DNA from: an uncultured beta proteobacterium
GTDB taxonomy: Bacteria; Pseudomonadota; Gammaproteobacteria; Burkholderiales; Rhodocyclaceae
Length of the DNA: 54,113 nt
Assembly: GCA_903886975.1 (NCBI GenBank)
Contig: CAISOB010000007.1
Location: forward strand, 1-54,113
Direction of reading: 5' to 3'
Both the position numbers and the translations under genes were made by a program. The notes below the pieces were generated by a model that did no database searches, was not told the DNA's origin, and saw only the letters and a program-made list of their open reading frames with translations. The first letter of the stretch is position 1, and every line of letters starts with the position of its first letter. Positions 8,413 through 17,282 of the stretch are shown here, piece by piece.

Positions 8413-9534
8413 TCAACGCACAAATTCATCGTGATGTTCTTTCTGATTGTCGAAAACTCGTATTACCAATTGCAATACGCGTTTCGTTGCTCCTGTCGGC
8501 AGAGCGATATCAACATCCGCAGAGTCGTTAGCTCCAGTAGCTAGTAATCGTTTTATGCCATCGCATGTCGTGGCAAACGGGGTCAATCCCAGAACAAGCG
8601 TGGGTAGCCAGGCAGTTTCCATAGGGCGAGGAATGATTGAAAAGTGCGGGCGGTGAAGCAGTAGTGTTTCTAATAACAGCATGGTAGTCATGCCAATAAC
8701 AAGGTCTGCAGCCCATACGGCTTCCAGAGGATCTCCGCCACGGTTGACCCCTCCCAATTCCATCTCGATGGGCGCGAAATCGGCAAGATCACTTTTCGGG
8801 TGTGGCCGTAATACGACCCACGGGCGAGGTGCAATATTCGCCGCGGCGTCCAGAAGTTCCTCGAGAACTATGCATGCGCGGAAGTCGCTGTCGCCACGAC
8901 CATTCAGCGTGTATTCGGCGCTACGATAGGATAGATGTGGATTGAGACGATCCACCCCTTCTGCAAGAAACAGCCAGATAGGCCGAGCGGGCGGCGCATC
9001 AGGAAAAATCTTCTGCCGAAGCGCGTCGCGGTCCTGTCCCAGAAGGGATTTTCGACGTGCCCGTACCGCGTCGTAATGCGGATGCCCGCACACCGCGATG
9101 CGGTCACTGGGCACACCGAGAGCGACATACGCATCGCGGCATGTGGCATCCGGCACCGCCAGCCAACTTGGAAGAAAACGCAATGGACTATCAGTTCTCC
9201 CCCGGAATCGACAAGCGGCATTGACCGTCATATCCACCAGGCCGATTGATGGTAAGTCGAGACGCCTTGCCACATCGGTCAGCTGGTGAGCAAAGCAGTC
9301 GCGATCCTCCGATGTCCCCACCAGCAAAATATCCGCTCCCGCAAGCAGGGTCTCTGGGGTGTCGTCCGGATTGCGCACCTCTGCCGCGAAGCCACGGTCA
9401 TGCACGGAAGCCTTCAGTTCCGGGGCAACCATGAATCGGACGCGAATCCCTATGTCGGACAATGCTGACGTCAGGGGCGCGAGATAATTGGCGCCGCCCG
9501 GATCGTCCGCATAAAGAATGGCTATCCTTGTCAT
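8413..9534 (-). CDS. Predicted GT-B-like glycosyltransferase of the nonulosonate locus
   Basis: The protein has 373 residues when started at ATG 9534, which overlaps the upstream oxidoreductase stop as ATGA. It opens with an ILYADDPGGANYLAPL strand-loop that resembles the nucleotide-fold start of GT-B and epimerase-like proteins, has CGHPHYDA in the middle and WVVLRPHPKSD followed by ADLVIGMTTMLLLETLLL towards the C-terminus. That last pattern resembles the donor-binding region of GT-B glycosyltransferases. No signal peptide or membrane helix is evident. It could transfer the CMP-activated sugar made by the neighbouring genes. I do not recognise a named family, so the role is inference from fold-like motifs and position. 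Confidence 0.55.
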   Translation of the reverse strand: MTRIAILYADDPGGANYLAPLTSALSDIGIRVRFMVAPELKASVHDRGFAAEVRNPDDTPETLLAGADILLVGTSEDRDCFAHQLTDVARRLDLPSIGLVDMTVNAACRFRGRTDSPLRFLPSWLAVPDATCRDAYVALGVPSDRIAVCGHPHYDAVRARRKSLLGQDRDALRQKIFPDAPPARPIWLFLAEGVDRLNPHLSYRSAEYTLNGRGDSDFRACIVLEELLDAAANIAPRPWVVLRPHPKSDLADFAPIEMELGGVNRGGDPLEAVWAADLVIGMTTMLLLETLLLHRPHFSIIPRPMETAWLPTLVLGLTPFATTCDGIKRLLATGANDSADVDIALPTGATKRVLQLVIRVFDNQKEHHDEFVR

Positions 9535-10547
9535 TGATTGCATGTGATGGCAATGCCACCTGCTTCCGAGGATCGGTGGACTGCGTCGACAATCCGCATC
9601 GCCGCCAAGGCATCGGCACCCGGGCAAAACGAAGATTCGCCTCGCATGATGCCAGCCAGATTATCGTATACCGCGTAAAGAGCACGGCCCACAGTCAAGG
9701 TTTCAACATTTGGACTGTCGTGAAGGATTTCCGCCGCATCCGTCAAAATGCGGCTGCGTCCGCGAGGCGTGAAGATCAGTCTCAAGCTCTCATTGAGAAT
9801 CTGCAGCCGCCCGATTTGACCCCAGATATCTAGGCTCACTTCGCGGTAACAAGAGAACCGCAGGGGGTGAACCATAACCCCGATCCGGGATTCCAAAGTA
9901 CAAACGAAAGGCAGATTAACATCACCGGGAATCGGCCCTTCAACAAAAGAAGTGCTCCCGGCTACTGCCTGTACGCTGACAATTTCGCCGAGCAGCAAGC
10001 GAACAAGGTCGATCAGGTGTGTCCCATTATTGGACAGCCCATTGCCGTAGGTCGCGAACACGGCCATCGGCTGCCCGATGCGGCGCATCAGTCCGCCATT
10101 GGCAAGCTCTCGCAGCGAGGTATCGTAACGGCGCGGCAGCGATACGGCGACGGCAACGTCGCGTGCAGCACAATGATTCAAGAAATCTTCTGCCGCGCCC
10201 ATGGTCTCGGCCAGAGGTTTTTCTACAAGTACTGCCTTCAGATTGGGCATAGCGTCGACAATAGCCAAGCGGCTATCGGGTGGTGTCGCGATCACCGCCA
10301 CATCGATCGATGCGAGAGAGGGTAACTCGCGAACGGTACCAACAATTTCCGGCACTCCCCATCCATCGCTTGCGAGTCTGCGGGCATTAGGGTCGGGGTC
10401 AATGACCCCCACCCAATCAAACGAAGGGTGGTCACGCAACACTTGGGCATGCGTCGCATACGGATAAGCGAGCCCATGCACCGGGTCCTCGGCAAGACCC
10501 GCACCAATCTTTCCAAAACCGAAGAGGGCGGCTTTCCAGCGACTCAT
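9531..10547 (-). CDS. Gfo/Idh/MocA-family oxidoreductase
   Basis: The 338-residue protein has an N-terminal nucleotide-binding motif (FGFGKIGAG, residues 9-17), a DP motif after the second strand that would bind the adenosine ribose, and the catalytic-lysine signature VEKPLAE. The gene overlaps the next one as ATGA and also overlaps the upstream cytidylyltransferase as ATGA, so the three are probably made together. Such enzymes oxidise or reduce carbon 3 of sugar nucleotides, or act on the keto sugar before transamination. Together with the DegT aminotransferase at 11307 it could make an amino sugar precursor. The exact substrate is unknown. Confidence 0.83.
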   Translation of the reverse strand: MSRWKAALFGFGKIGAGLAEDPVHGLAYPYATHAQVLRDHPSFDWVGVIDPDPNARRLASDGWGVPEIVGTVRELPSLASIDVAVIATPPDSRLAIVDAMPNLKAVLVEKPLAETMGAAEDFLNHCAARDVAVAVSLPRRYDTSLRELANGGLMRRIGQPMAVFATYGNGLSNNGTHLIDLVRLLLGEIVSVQAVAGSTSFVEGPIPGDVNLPFVCTLESRIGVMVHPLRFSCYREVSLDIWGQIGRLQILNESLRLIFTPRGRSRILTDAAEILHDSPNVETLTVGRALYAVYDNLAGIMRGESSFCPGADALAAMRIVDAVHRSSEAGGIAITCNQ

Positions 10548-11293
10548 CGAGCCAACTTTTCCTCGCAGGCAATGTTCAAGGCGACGATTTCGGGACGCTT
10601 GCGCAGAAATGCGACTGTTTGCTCGGTACCGAAATGAGGGCCATGTAGTGGCTCCAGCGCCTCATAGACTGCATTCTGAAAGGCCAGGTCCTCTGAATAA
10701 TCGAGTTGAAAACGCCACGTCGGCTCTTGCCACCGACGCGGGGAGATTAATTCGAGCAAGCGGTAACGCTCGGGATGCTCATAGAAATACAGAGAAACAT
10801 GCTCATGCACGGCCAAATCATTGATGGTTCGATCAACCTCCTCCAGGAGTGCCAAAGGGAAGACCTGAACATACTGACCCATTGGCCAAGTCAAGTTATG
10901 GCCACAGTTGCTGACTACGTCGACGTCATGCGCAAGGAAAGTCTCCACACCGAGATCAACGACCTCCGGGTCGGTCAATGGACAGTCGCCAGTAATTTCG
11001 ACAACGATGTCCGATTTCATGAACTTCTGCGCTTCAACGACACGATGCAGGACGTCGTCTTCAGACCCTCGGAAACATGAAACACCGCGATCCGCACACC
11101 AAGCGGCCAGCACATCGTCCGCCGGCGCGACAGAAGTGGCAACCACGACATCATCAACATTACGACATTGACGCAAACGATCTACCAGACGCCACAAGGC
11201 TGGCTGTCCGTGAATATCCATAAGCACTTTTCCCGGCAGGCGGGAAGAACCCATGCGGGCTTCAACGCTTGCGACGATTCGGGGCTTCTTCAT
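10544..11293 (-). CDS. SpsF-type cytidylyltransferase (second copy)
   Basis: With the start at ATG 11293 (GAGGC upstream) the product has 249 residues. It has the nucleotidyltransferase loop EARMGSSRLPGKVL at the N-terminus and the metal-binding ITGDCPLTDP motif near residue 100, both typical of the SpsF/COG1861 relatives of CMP-sugar synthetases. It probably activates a nonulosonic acid with CTP. It sits between a DegT aminotransferase and a Gfo/Idh/MocA oxidoreductase, apart from the copy at 15771 that lies in the pseudaminic acid block. The simplest reading is one cytidylyltransferase for each nonulosonate. The open frame reaches 11326 but that would overlap the upstream gene. Confidence 0.8.
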   Translation of the reverse strand: MKKPRIVASVEARMGSSRLPGKVLMDIHGQPALWRLVDRLRQCRNVDDVVVATSVAPADDVLAAWCADRGVSCFRGSEDDVLHRVVEAQKFMKSDIVVEITGDCPLTDPEVVDLGVETFLAHDVDVVSNCGHNLTWPMGQYVQVFPLALLEEVDRTINDLAVHEHVSLYFYEHPERYRLLELISPRRWQEPTWRFQLDYSEDLAFQNAVYEALEPLHGPHFGTEQTVAFLRKRPEIVALNIACEEKLAR

Positions 11294-11306
11294 TTCGGGG
11301 ACTGCC

Positions 11307-12575
11307 TCACAGGTCACGCAGAACATCCAGATTGGAGAAGACCTTCTCGAAAGCTCTAATCACGTCATTCAGTTCCGATTCATCAAGGCGATAGGAACAA
11401 ACGCAGAATTCGAGCAGTTCTTTATCATGCAACCGTTCCGCCTCAGGACAGAGCCCTCGATCGTAGCGTCGTTCTGTGAGCGTGAAGGGCCAACCTTCAC
11501 GGCCAATCGCCATGCGGCGCTGGAAAACAGGCAATAGATAAAGGGGGGCGACATAGCCTTCGGTAATCGGCACGCCTTCAGCATTCAGCGCCTTGGCCAA
11601 CCGCTGTCGTGACACGCCGGTGGACGCGGCATCGTAGCGGGCCATCCAGACATAATAAACGTGCCGACAGTCATTCCGCACAACAGGGGGTAACAACCCA
11701 GGGAAGCCTCTCATAGCGTCGCTCAGACGTTTTGCAATCAATTCGCGTTCATCCACCAGCCGATCAATCTTCTTCAACTGCTCTGTTCCAATGGCCGCCT
11801 GCAGTTCGGTCAGGCGGAAATTGAAACCCACCAGGTTAGTCGCATCGGCTATCGCCAAAGGTTCCACGACGTTCTCGCCGTGATTTCGAATGACTCGCAA
11901 ACGTAGAGCCAGTCCATCGTCGTCAGTGCAGCACACACCACCTTCTCCGGTATGAACGTGCTTGTGATAGTTCAGGCTGAAGATGCCAATATGTCCGATG
12001 GTTCCAGCGTAACGACCATTTTCCATGGCCAACGGACATTGCGCCGCGTCCTCGATCAGATAGATGCCCTTTTCGTCGGCCAGCGCCCGCAGTTCGTGTA
12101 GCGCTGCCGGATGCCCAAACATGTTGACCGCGAAGATGGCGCGCGTCTTAGGGGTGATTGCAGCACGCGCCTTGGCAGGATCAAGACAGAATGTTTCCAT
12201 CTCCAGATCAACGAACACCGGGATTCCGCCATAGATCAAGGGCGCCATCGCGGTGGCCGACATGCTGAAAGGCGGCATGATAACTTCGTCACCTGGACTG
12301 ATCCCGATGGCCCCCATCGCCGCGATCAATCCCGAGGTGTTCGAATTGACGGTTATCGCGTGCTTGCAGTTGAAGCGTGTCGCCCAGGCGTGTTCGAAGG
12401 CCAGAATTTCCGGTCCGCCATCGAAATCATTACACAAGGCACCGATGAAGCAAGACAGGCGTCCCGATTTCATGACACGCTGCACGGCCTCTGCCTCCTC
12501 AGAGCCGGTAGAACAGTAAGGGACGAGTGGTTGCGCCAGAGCAGGCGAACCTCCAAGCAAGGCAAGGGTGGCCAT
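11307..12575 (-). CDS. DegT/DnrJ/EryC1-family sugar aminotransferase
   Basis: The protein (422 residues from ATG 12575) is a PLP-dependent aminotransferase of the sugar nucleotide class. It shows the early NSNTSGL cofactor-phosphate loop, VIEDAAQ-like LIEDAAQ for the pyridine-stacking aspartate, and the internal aldimine lysine in FSLNYHKHVHTGEGG near residue 210. The start at 12575 lies 4 bases after the PseI stop and has a GAGA site; an ATG at 12599 would overlap pseI by 20 bases. It is not the PseC of this locus (that is 19056-20264), so it presumably aminates a different keto sugar for the second nonulosonate or a linked amino sugar. Confidence 0.85.
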   Translation of the reverse strand: MATLALLGGSPALAQPLVPYCSTGSEEAEAVQRVMKSGRLSCFIGALCNDFDGGPEILAFEHAWATRFNCKHAITVNSNTSGLIAAMGAIGISPGDEVIMPPFSMSATAMAPLIYGGIPVFVDLEMETFCLDPAKARAAITPKTRAIFAVNMFGHPAALHELRALADEKGIYLIEDAAQCPLAMENGRYAGTIGHIGIFSLNYHKHVHTGEGGVCCTDDDGLALRLRVIRNHGENVVEPLAIADATNLVGFNFRLTELQAAIGTEQLKKIDRLVDERELIAKRLSDAMRGFPGLLPPVVRNDCRHVYYVWMARYDAASTGVSRQRLAKALNAEGVPITEGYVAPLYLLPVFQRRMAIGREGWPFTLTERRYDRGLCPEAERLHDKELLEFCVCSYRLDESELNDVIRAFEKVFSNLDVLRDL

Positions 12576-12579
12576 GGGT

Positions 12580-13644
12580 TTAATCTCTTTCTTCATCAAT
12601 ATTTCGAACCATATCGATTCTTAATGCAGTACCCCGCAGAATGGAGCATACAGCACGCTGTCCCAAAATTGCCGGCAGCAGTTTAGGCGGCAGACCATAG
12701 CCTGGGCGAATCGATCGAACGTTGAGATGCGTGAGTTGCTCGCCCTCCGCAATATCGGCTACCGCATACAGGGACCGCCGGAAGACCATGTTGGGTTTTT
12801 CGCATTCAGCCTGTGCATAAGTGACGACGCCAAGTGCAGCGTTTGCAATGCGGCATTCTTCGACCAGCTTTCGAAATTCCTGGGGTTCCAGCGAAAACGC
12901 GGCATCCGGGCCGCTATCAGCGCGGGCAAGCGTAATATGTTTCTCCACCACCGACGCCCCCAAAGCCACCGCCGCAACGGCCGTTGCCGTAGACAAGGTA
13001 TGATCCGAAAGGCCTGTTACCACACCAAAACGCTCCCTCAGATCAACAAGCGTCCTGATGTTTGATACCTCGGGGGGTGTCGGGTAGCCTGAAATGCAGT
13101 GTAGCAGGCACAATTCCGTACAACCGCCCTTGCGTGCTGCGGCCACGGCCTCGCCGATCTCTTCAGCGTTCGCCATCCCGGTCGAAATAATCATCGGCTT
13201 GCCAGTAGCCGCCACCCGTTCGATCAACGGCAGATCGATATTTTCGAACGACGCAATCTTGTAAGCGGGAGCGTCCAGGCTCTCCAGAAACTCGACAGCA
13301 GTAAAGTCGAACGGCGTACTGAACAGGGTGATGCCCAGTTCGCGCGCTTTGGAGAACAGGGCGGGGTGCCAGTCCCAGGGGGTGTGTGCCTCCTGATACA
13401 GTTCGTGCAGGGTGCGTCCATCCCACAAACCACCATGGATCACGAAATCCGGCTTGTCACAATCTAGGGTCAAGGTATCGGCAGTGTAGGTTTGAATCTT
13501 GATGGCATCCGCCCCGGCAGCGCAGGCCGCCTCCATGAGCGCAAAGGCACGACCAAGTTCGCCGTTATGGTTCCCCGAGAGTTCCGCAATGATGTAGGGC
13601 GCGGCGTTCTCACCAATGTGTCGCCCGGAAATCGAGAAGCTCAT
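12580..13644 (-). CDS. pseI: Pseudaminic acid synthase
   Basis: The 354-residue product matches PseI in length and order. An N-terminal TIM barrel has the motifs IIAELSGNHNG, DAIKIQTY, FSTPFD, KIASFE, STGMA, GLSDHT and EKHIT, which hold the phosphoenolpyruvate and metal sites. The C-terminal SAF domain starts near residue 295 (FRRSLYAVADIAEGE). The reaction condenses 2,4-diacetamido-2,4,6-trideoxy-L-altrose with phosphoenolpyruvate to give pseudaminic acid. The start at ATG 13644 has a GGAGG 5 bases upstream; the longer open frame to 13851 overlaps the upstream gene. It follows the PseG-PseH fusion by 31 bases. Confidence 0.93.
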   Translation of the reverse strand: MSFSISGRHIGENAAPYIIAELSGNHNGELGRAFALMEAACAAGADAIKIQTYTADTLTLDCDKPDFVIHGGLWDGRTLHELYQEAHTPWDWHPALFSKARELGITLFSTPFDFTAVEFLESLDAPAYKIASFENIDLPLIERVAATGKPMIISTGMANAEEIGEAVAAARKGGCTELCLLHCISGYPTPPEVSNIRTLVDLRERFGVVTGLSDHTLSTATAVAAVALGASVVEKHITLARADSGPDAAFSLEPQEFRKLVEECRIANAALGVVTYAQAECEKPNMVFRRSLYAVADIAEGEQLTHLNVRSIRPGYGLPPKLLPAILGQRAVCSILRGTALRIDMVRNIDEERD

Positions 13645-13675
13645 GCGAACCTCCAAGATAGAAAGTGCGGCAAGA

Positions 13676-15136
13676 TCATGCCGTGCCCCTCGATCGTCGC
13701 GGAAGGTAGAAATGCCGGTCGTCGGTCCGGAGGTATCCGGCGCGCTCGAAAGCCTTGCGAGAACTGAGGTTGTCGGGATGGATTTCTGCCACCAAGTCGG
13801 CCCATGGAGCAAGCCGGCCCAAAAGAAGCAAAGCGGCAGTACCGACCCCAAGCTTACGAAAGCCTCTGGATACTAGAACCGAAACTTCCAAGTGGTTCCC
13901 ATTCTTGACACGGTCCAGACGAACCAGTCCGGCGGGTATTCCGTCGACCAGGACAATGTCAAGGCCGCCTTGCGGGTCACGGCGTTTCGCCGCAAACCAG
14001 GTACGATGGTCATCTGCCGATGGCGGCTCCGGATTTCGTGAATAAATCCGCGCACCGGGTTCGTTCTGCCAAGCAAAAATGTTATCGCAGTCTTCGTCCC
14101 TCACTTTGCGCAATTCGATTTCGATGCCCGAATCGAGCACGATCGGGTCAATCGCACATAGAACCCGTCCAACGCCGAGGCCGTCGCACACTTGCGCCGC
14201 AGTTTGCCGCATCGCCGCAAGCCGCTCCGGAGATCCGTGCAGAACATCTAAGGTCGTCGCAATGCGCTCCTCGGTGAGCGTGGCCCAGTCACCGAGCGAA
14301 ACCGCGGCGCCGATCGATACCAGCCTGTCGGCGACGAGGCGTTGGTTGTCTGCGGTCACCACCAAGGCGGTCGGCAGCCCGAGGCAGGTACGTTCCCAGG
14401 AACTTATCCCACCGGCCCCAATTGCAAGGTCGGCATCAGACAACAAACTCGCCATGTCATTCACGTTTTGGTGCAGATGAAAACCCGGGCTCTTCGGCAG
14501 ATCATTCACCGGCACGGCAAGGCCGGTTATGACATCCACGTCACAGTCCACCCCGGCACATAGGATTCCATGCAGCACGCGCGTGGTCAGTCGGTGCGGG
14601 TCGGTGCCTCCCAAGCTGACAACTATGCGCCGCAAGCCGCCTCGCGATGGCCCCGTCCTGAGGAAACGAGCGGCTGCGAACTGTGGTCGCAGCAAGGCGT
14701 AATCCGGCCCTAACAGGGAATGACAAGATGGATGGACGAAAGCTGCATAGTCGGCAGCGCTGCGTCCCAGCGATTGGTCTAGCAGCAGGTCGCAGTCATG
14801 TGGCCTGTCGGCGAGATCGTCGATGACGAAAACACGCTTTGCCCAGGTTCGGCACGCACTTTCAAAGCGGGCGTCACGATCATAGTGATCGACCACCAGC
14901 AGATCGACCTCACCCGCCTGCCCAATCGCCGCTGCCTCCATCTCGGCCGTCGCATTTCCCGAGACCTGGACGACGGGAAAATCATCGAGGGGGACTATAG
15001 CGGCGGTGTCCCGCCCAACGGCCACATCCACCGACCACCCCGCCTCTGCAAGCGCTCGGGCCAGTGTCAGACAGCGATAAGCATGGCCACTCCCCAAACT
15101 GCGAGAGGCATCAAAACGGAAACGGGCGCGGCGCAT
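13676..15136 (-). CDS. pseG: Fusion of PseG (UDP-sugar hydrolase) and PseH (N-acetyltransferase)
   Basis: The 486-residue protein joins two consecutive steps of pseudaminic acid synthesis. Residues 1 to about 325 are PseG: the N-terminal RFDASRSLGSGHAYRCL loop (the catalytic histidine region) and a GT-B-like C-terminal half with SLGGTDP and IGAGGISSWERTCLG. Residues about 330-486 are a GNAT domain with LEVSVLVSRGFRKLGVG as the acetyl-CoA site and SSRKAFERAGY near the end, matching PseH. The usual order has PseH acetylate the 4-amino sugar and PseG then remove UDP. The start at 15136 shares one base with the upstream stop (TGATG). In most characterised systems the two are separate proteins. 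Confidence 0.9.
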   Translation of the reverse strand: MRRARFRFDASRSLGSGHAYRCLTLARALAEAGWSVDVAVGRDTAAIVPLDDFPVVQVSGNATAEMEAAAIGQAGEVDLLVVDHYDRDARFESACRTWAKRVFVIDDLADRPHDCDLLLDQSLGRSAADYAAFVHPSCHSLLGPDYALLRPQFAAARFLRTGPSRGGLRRIVVSLGGTDPHRLTTRVLHGILCAGVDCDVDVITGLAVPVNDLPKSPGFHLHQNVNDMASLLSDADLAIGAGGISSWERTCLGLPTALVVTADNQRLVADRLVSIGAAVSLGDWATLTEERIATTLDVLHGSPERLAAMRQTAAQVCDGLGVGRVLCAIDPIVLDSGIEIELRKVRDEDCDNIFAWQNEPGARIYSRNPEPPSADDHRTWFAAKRRDPQGGLDIVLVDGIPAGLVRLDRVKNGNHLEVSVLVSRGFRKLGVGTAALLLLGRLAPWADLVAEIHPDNLSSRKAFERAGYLRTDDRHFYLPRRSRGTA

Positions 15137-15774
15137 CAGGGTCGTTTTTCGAAAAGCCACCACGTCAGGTTGTCAAGTCCGGTAACGCGTTTCCAGGCGA
15201 AGCCGTAGTCCAGCAATTGAAGGTCAGGGAATCTGTCCAGATACAGGCCGCCAAAATCCCGCTTGAACAGGCGGTCATCATGGCCACGATAGGGAATCAT
15301 TTCAGGCTTGTCCGAGAAGTACTCAATACACACGATATAGCGCCGGGCAACGCGGTGAATTTCCTCGATAGATGCGGGGAGTTGGTCGGGGTGAATGTGG
15401 ATCAATACGCCGCTGGTGAAGGCCATGTCCACTGCGCCGTCGGCCAAGGGAATAGCGGCGGCCAATCCGTCGAGCGCATTCTTGGCGGGCACCACTCCGT
15501 CGTCGACCAGAACCTTGCGTGCCTCAGCGTTGGGTTCCAGCGCGAACATTTCGGCCCCGGTAAGCGTATGCAGGGCGCGTAAGTTATTACCAATATTGGA
15601 GCCCACCTCAAGGATACTTGAGGGCGGCGCCCCGGTCAGGCTATCCATGATCTTTGCCCAAAGGGCGACGCGGGCGCGCAATTGCTCGTCTGAAGCGCTG
15701 TTGCGTCCGATGTAGTCGTTGCCAAAGTTGCCGCGCCAGAACTGCAACTGGGCGGTTTTCACGGGATCGGTCAT
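15136..15774 (-). CDS. Pseudaminic-acid-biosynthesis-associated methyltransferase
   Basis: The protein has 212 residues from ATG 15774, which overlaps the upstream stop as ATGA. It starts with QLQFWRGNFGNDYIGRN, a segment typical of the methylases found in pse loci, then SAM motif ILEVGSNIGNNL, and a later TSGVLIHIHPDQL. The C-terminal half has an aromatic-rich KRVTGLDNLTWWLFEKR end. These proteins are predicted class I SAM-dependent methyltransferases that modify pseudaminic acid or a neighbouring residue; the exact target has to my knowledge not been fixed. Placement between pseF-like and pseG-pseH genes supports the family assignment. Confidence 0.83.
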   Translation of the reverse strand: MTDPVKTAQLQFWRGNFGNDYIGRNSASDEQLRARVALWAKIMDSLTGAPPSSILEVGSNIGNNLRALHTLTGAEMFALEPNAEARKVLVDDGVVPAKNALDGLAAAIPLADGAVDMAFTSGVLIHIHPDQLPASIEEIHRVARRYIVCIEYFSDKPEMIPYRGHDDRLFKRDFGGLYLDRFPDLQLLDYGFAWKRVTGLDNLTWWLFEKRP

Positions 15775-16529
15775 AGTATTTTCTGCTTCACCAAGATTGA
15801 AGGTCGACTTACATTGTGATGCTGCGCATTGATTGCCGCGATGTCGGGGCGCGCCCGCAAGAGATTCAACACCGCGTCGGTATATTGCATTCCGGAGGAG
15901 TCGGGCAACGCAGCGAATACCGCCTGAAGGAACGCGTAATCCTCGGGGAAATCGAGCGTCCATCGTTGTTCCGCTGCCCAACCTCCGGGGCCGATCAGAT
16001 TGGCGTGGACCAAGTCGGCATGTTCGCGTAACCACGGCGTAACATGCTCCCGTTCGCGCGGACTGGTCGCCTCGACCTCGGCACGGTATAGGGCGGCAGC
16101 AGTGAATGCCTCGCAGTCCAAGCCATGCGGCCACGAGGCTGGCATGTTATTGCAGGCATAGTCAGCCTTGCCATCTTTAACCAACGAAAGCACCTGACCA
16201 CACACTACCGGATCAATTAGTGGGCAATCGCTGGTCACCCGCATTACAAGGTCAGCGCCACACTGTCTCGCCGCACCGGCATAACGAGCCAGAACATCGG
16301 CTTCTGATCCGCGAAAGACGGAAACCCCGGCACGCTTTGCTTCTGCTGCAATCGGGTCGTGAGTCACGCCTTCCGGTACTGCACAACAGACGTCGTCTAC
16401 GCCAGGGATGCAAGCGCAGCGCTCAAGAACGCGGCGCAAAACTGTGTGCCCGGCCAGATCAAGCAATACCTTGCCCGGCAGCCGTGTCGAGGTCATCCGT
16501 GCCTGAACGATGATGACGGTCCTGCTCAT
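15771..16529 (-). CDS. SpsF-type cytidylyltransferase of the pseudaminic acid block (PseF role)
   Basis: The product has 252 residues from ATG 16529, overlapping the hisF2 stop as ATGA and the methylase start likewise. The N-terminal VQARMTSTRLPGKVLLDL loop and the RVTSDCPLIDP metal motif mark it as an SpsF/COG1861 nucleotidyltransferase, related to CMP-Kdo and CMP-sialate synthetases. No classical PseF (NeuA-like) is present in this locus, so this protein is the best candidate to couple CTP to pseudaminic acid. It has a paralogue at 10544-11293. Specificity is inferred from context only. Confidence 0.82.
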   Translation of the reverse strand: MSRTVIIVQARMTSTRLPGKVLLDLAGHTVLRRVLERCACIPGVDDVCCAVPEGVTHDPIAAEAKRAGVSVFRGSEADVLARYAGAARQCGADLVMRVTSDCPLIDPVVCGQVLSLVKDGKADYACNNMPASWPHGLDCEAFTAAALYRAEVEATSPREREHVTPWLREHADLVHANLIGPGGWAAEQRWTLDFPEDYAFLQAVFAALPDSSGMQYTDAVLNLLRARPDIAAINAQHHNVSRPSILVKQKIL

Positions 16530-17281
16530 TGCCGTACCATGAACCCCTGATCGCGAAGGAAGTTCTTTGCCTCCTTCGGGGTTTGTTCGGTGAAGTGGTA
16601 AATGCTGGCGGCCGCCACCGCGGCCACCTTGCTGCCACGCAATACTTCGGCCATATGGCCGTAGTTTCCAGCGCCGCCGGAGGCGATCACCGGGATGCTC
16701 ACCGCTTCTGCAACGCGGCGGGTGATTTCCACGTCGTAGCCGGTCATCGTGCCGTCGCGGTTGATCGAGGTCAAAAGGATCTCCCCGGCGCCCAAGGCCT
16801 CCACTGCGAGAGCGTGTGCCACCGGATCCAGGCCCGTCGGCCGCGTTCCACAGTGCGTATACACCTCCCAGCCTGTCGCAGTGACTTTGACATCGATGCC
16901 AACGACGATGCACTGCACGCCGAAGCTCGTGGCCCCTTCAGTAATAATGCGCGGCGTTTCGACCGCAGCCGTATTGATAGCCACTTTGTCCGCGCCGACC
17001 ATCAGCAGATCGCGAATATCCTCGACCGTGCGGACACCGCCGCCTACCGTCATCGGCATGAAACACTCGGCGGCAAGTTCCTCGATCTGTTTGAAATCCG
17101 GGCGACGCTTGTCGGGAGTCGCGCTGATGTCAAAGAACACCAGTTCGTCCACTTCGCGCATGTTGTAGACCTTGACCGTCTGCATGGCGGAACCGACACG
17201 TCGCCAGGAGTCGAAGCCGACCCCTTTGACGAGACCAACATCCTTGAACAACAGCGTGGGAATGATACGTAACTTCAACAT
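16526..17281 (-). CDS. hisF2: HisF2, cyclase-like subunit of a sugar amidotransferase complex
   Basis: The 251-residue protein has the HisF TIM barrel, with GGGVRTVEDI, VAINTAA, LLTSINRDGTMTGYD and the late phosphate loop VIASGGAGN. In true HisF the motif near residue 10 is a CLDVKD-type sequence with a catalytic aspartate; here it reads TLLFKD, so that aspartate is replaced by leucine. The second catalytic aspartate (GIDVKV) is kept. This loss is typical of HisF2 proteins in O-antigen loci, which serve as partners of WbpG rather than making imidazole glycerol phosphate. It lies one base behind hisH2. Start at ATG 17281; the open frame reaches further upstream into hisH2. Confidence 0.88.
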   Translation of the reverse strand: MLKLRIIPTLLFKDVGLVKGVGFDSWRRVGSAMQTVKVYNMREVDELVFFDISATPDKRRPDFKQIEELAAECFMPMTVGGGVRTVEDIRDLLMVGADKVAINTAAVETPRIITEGATSFGVQCIVVGIDVKVTATGWEVYTHCGTRPTGLDPVAHALAVEALGAGEILLTSINRDGTMTGYDVEITRRVAEAVSIPVIASGGAGNYGHMAEVLRGSKVAAVAAASIYHFTEQTPKEAKNFLRDQGFMVRQ

Positions 17282-17282
17282 G

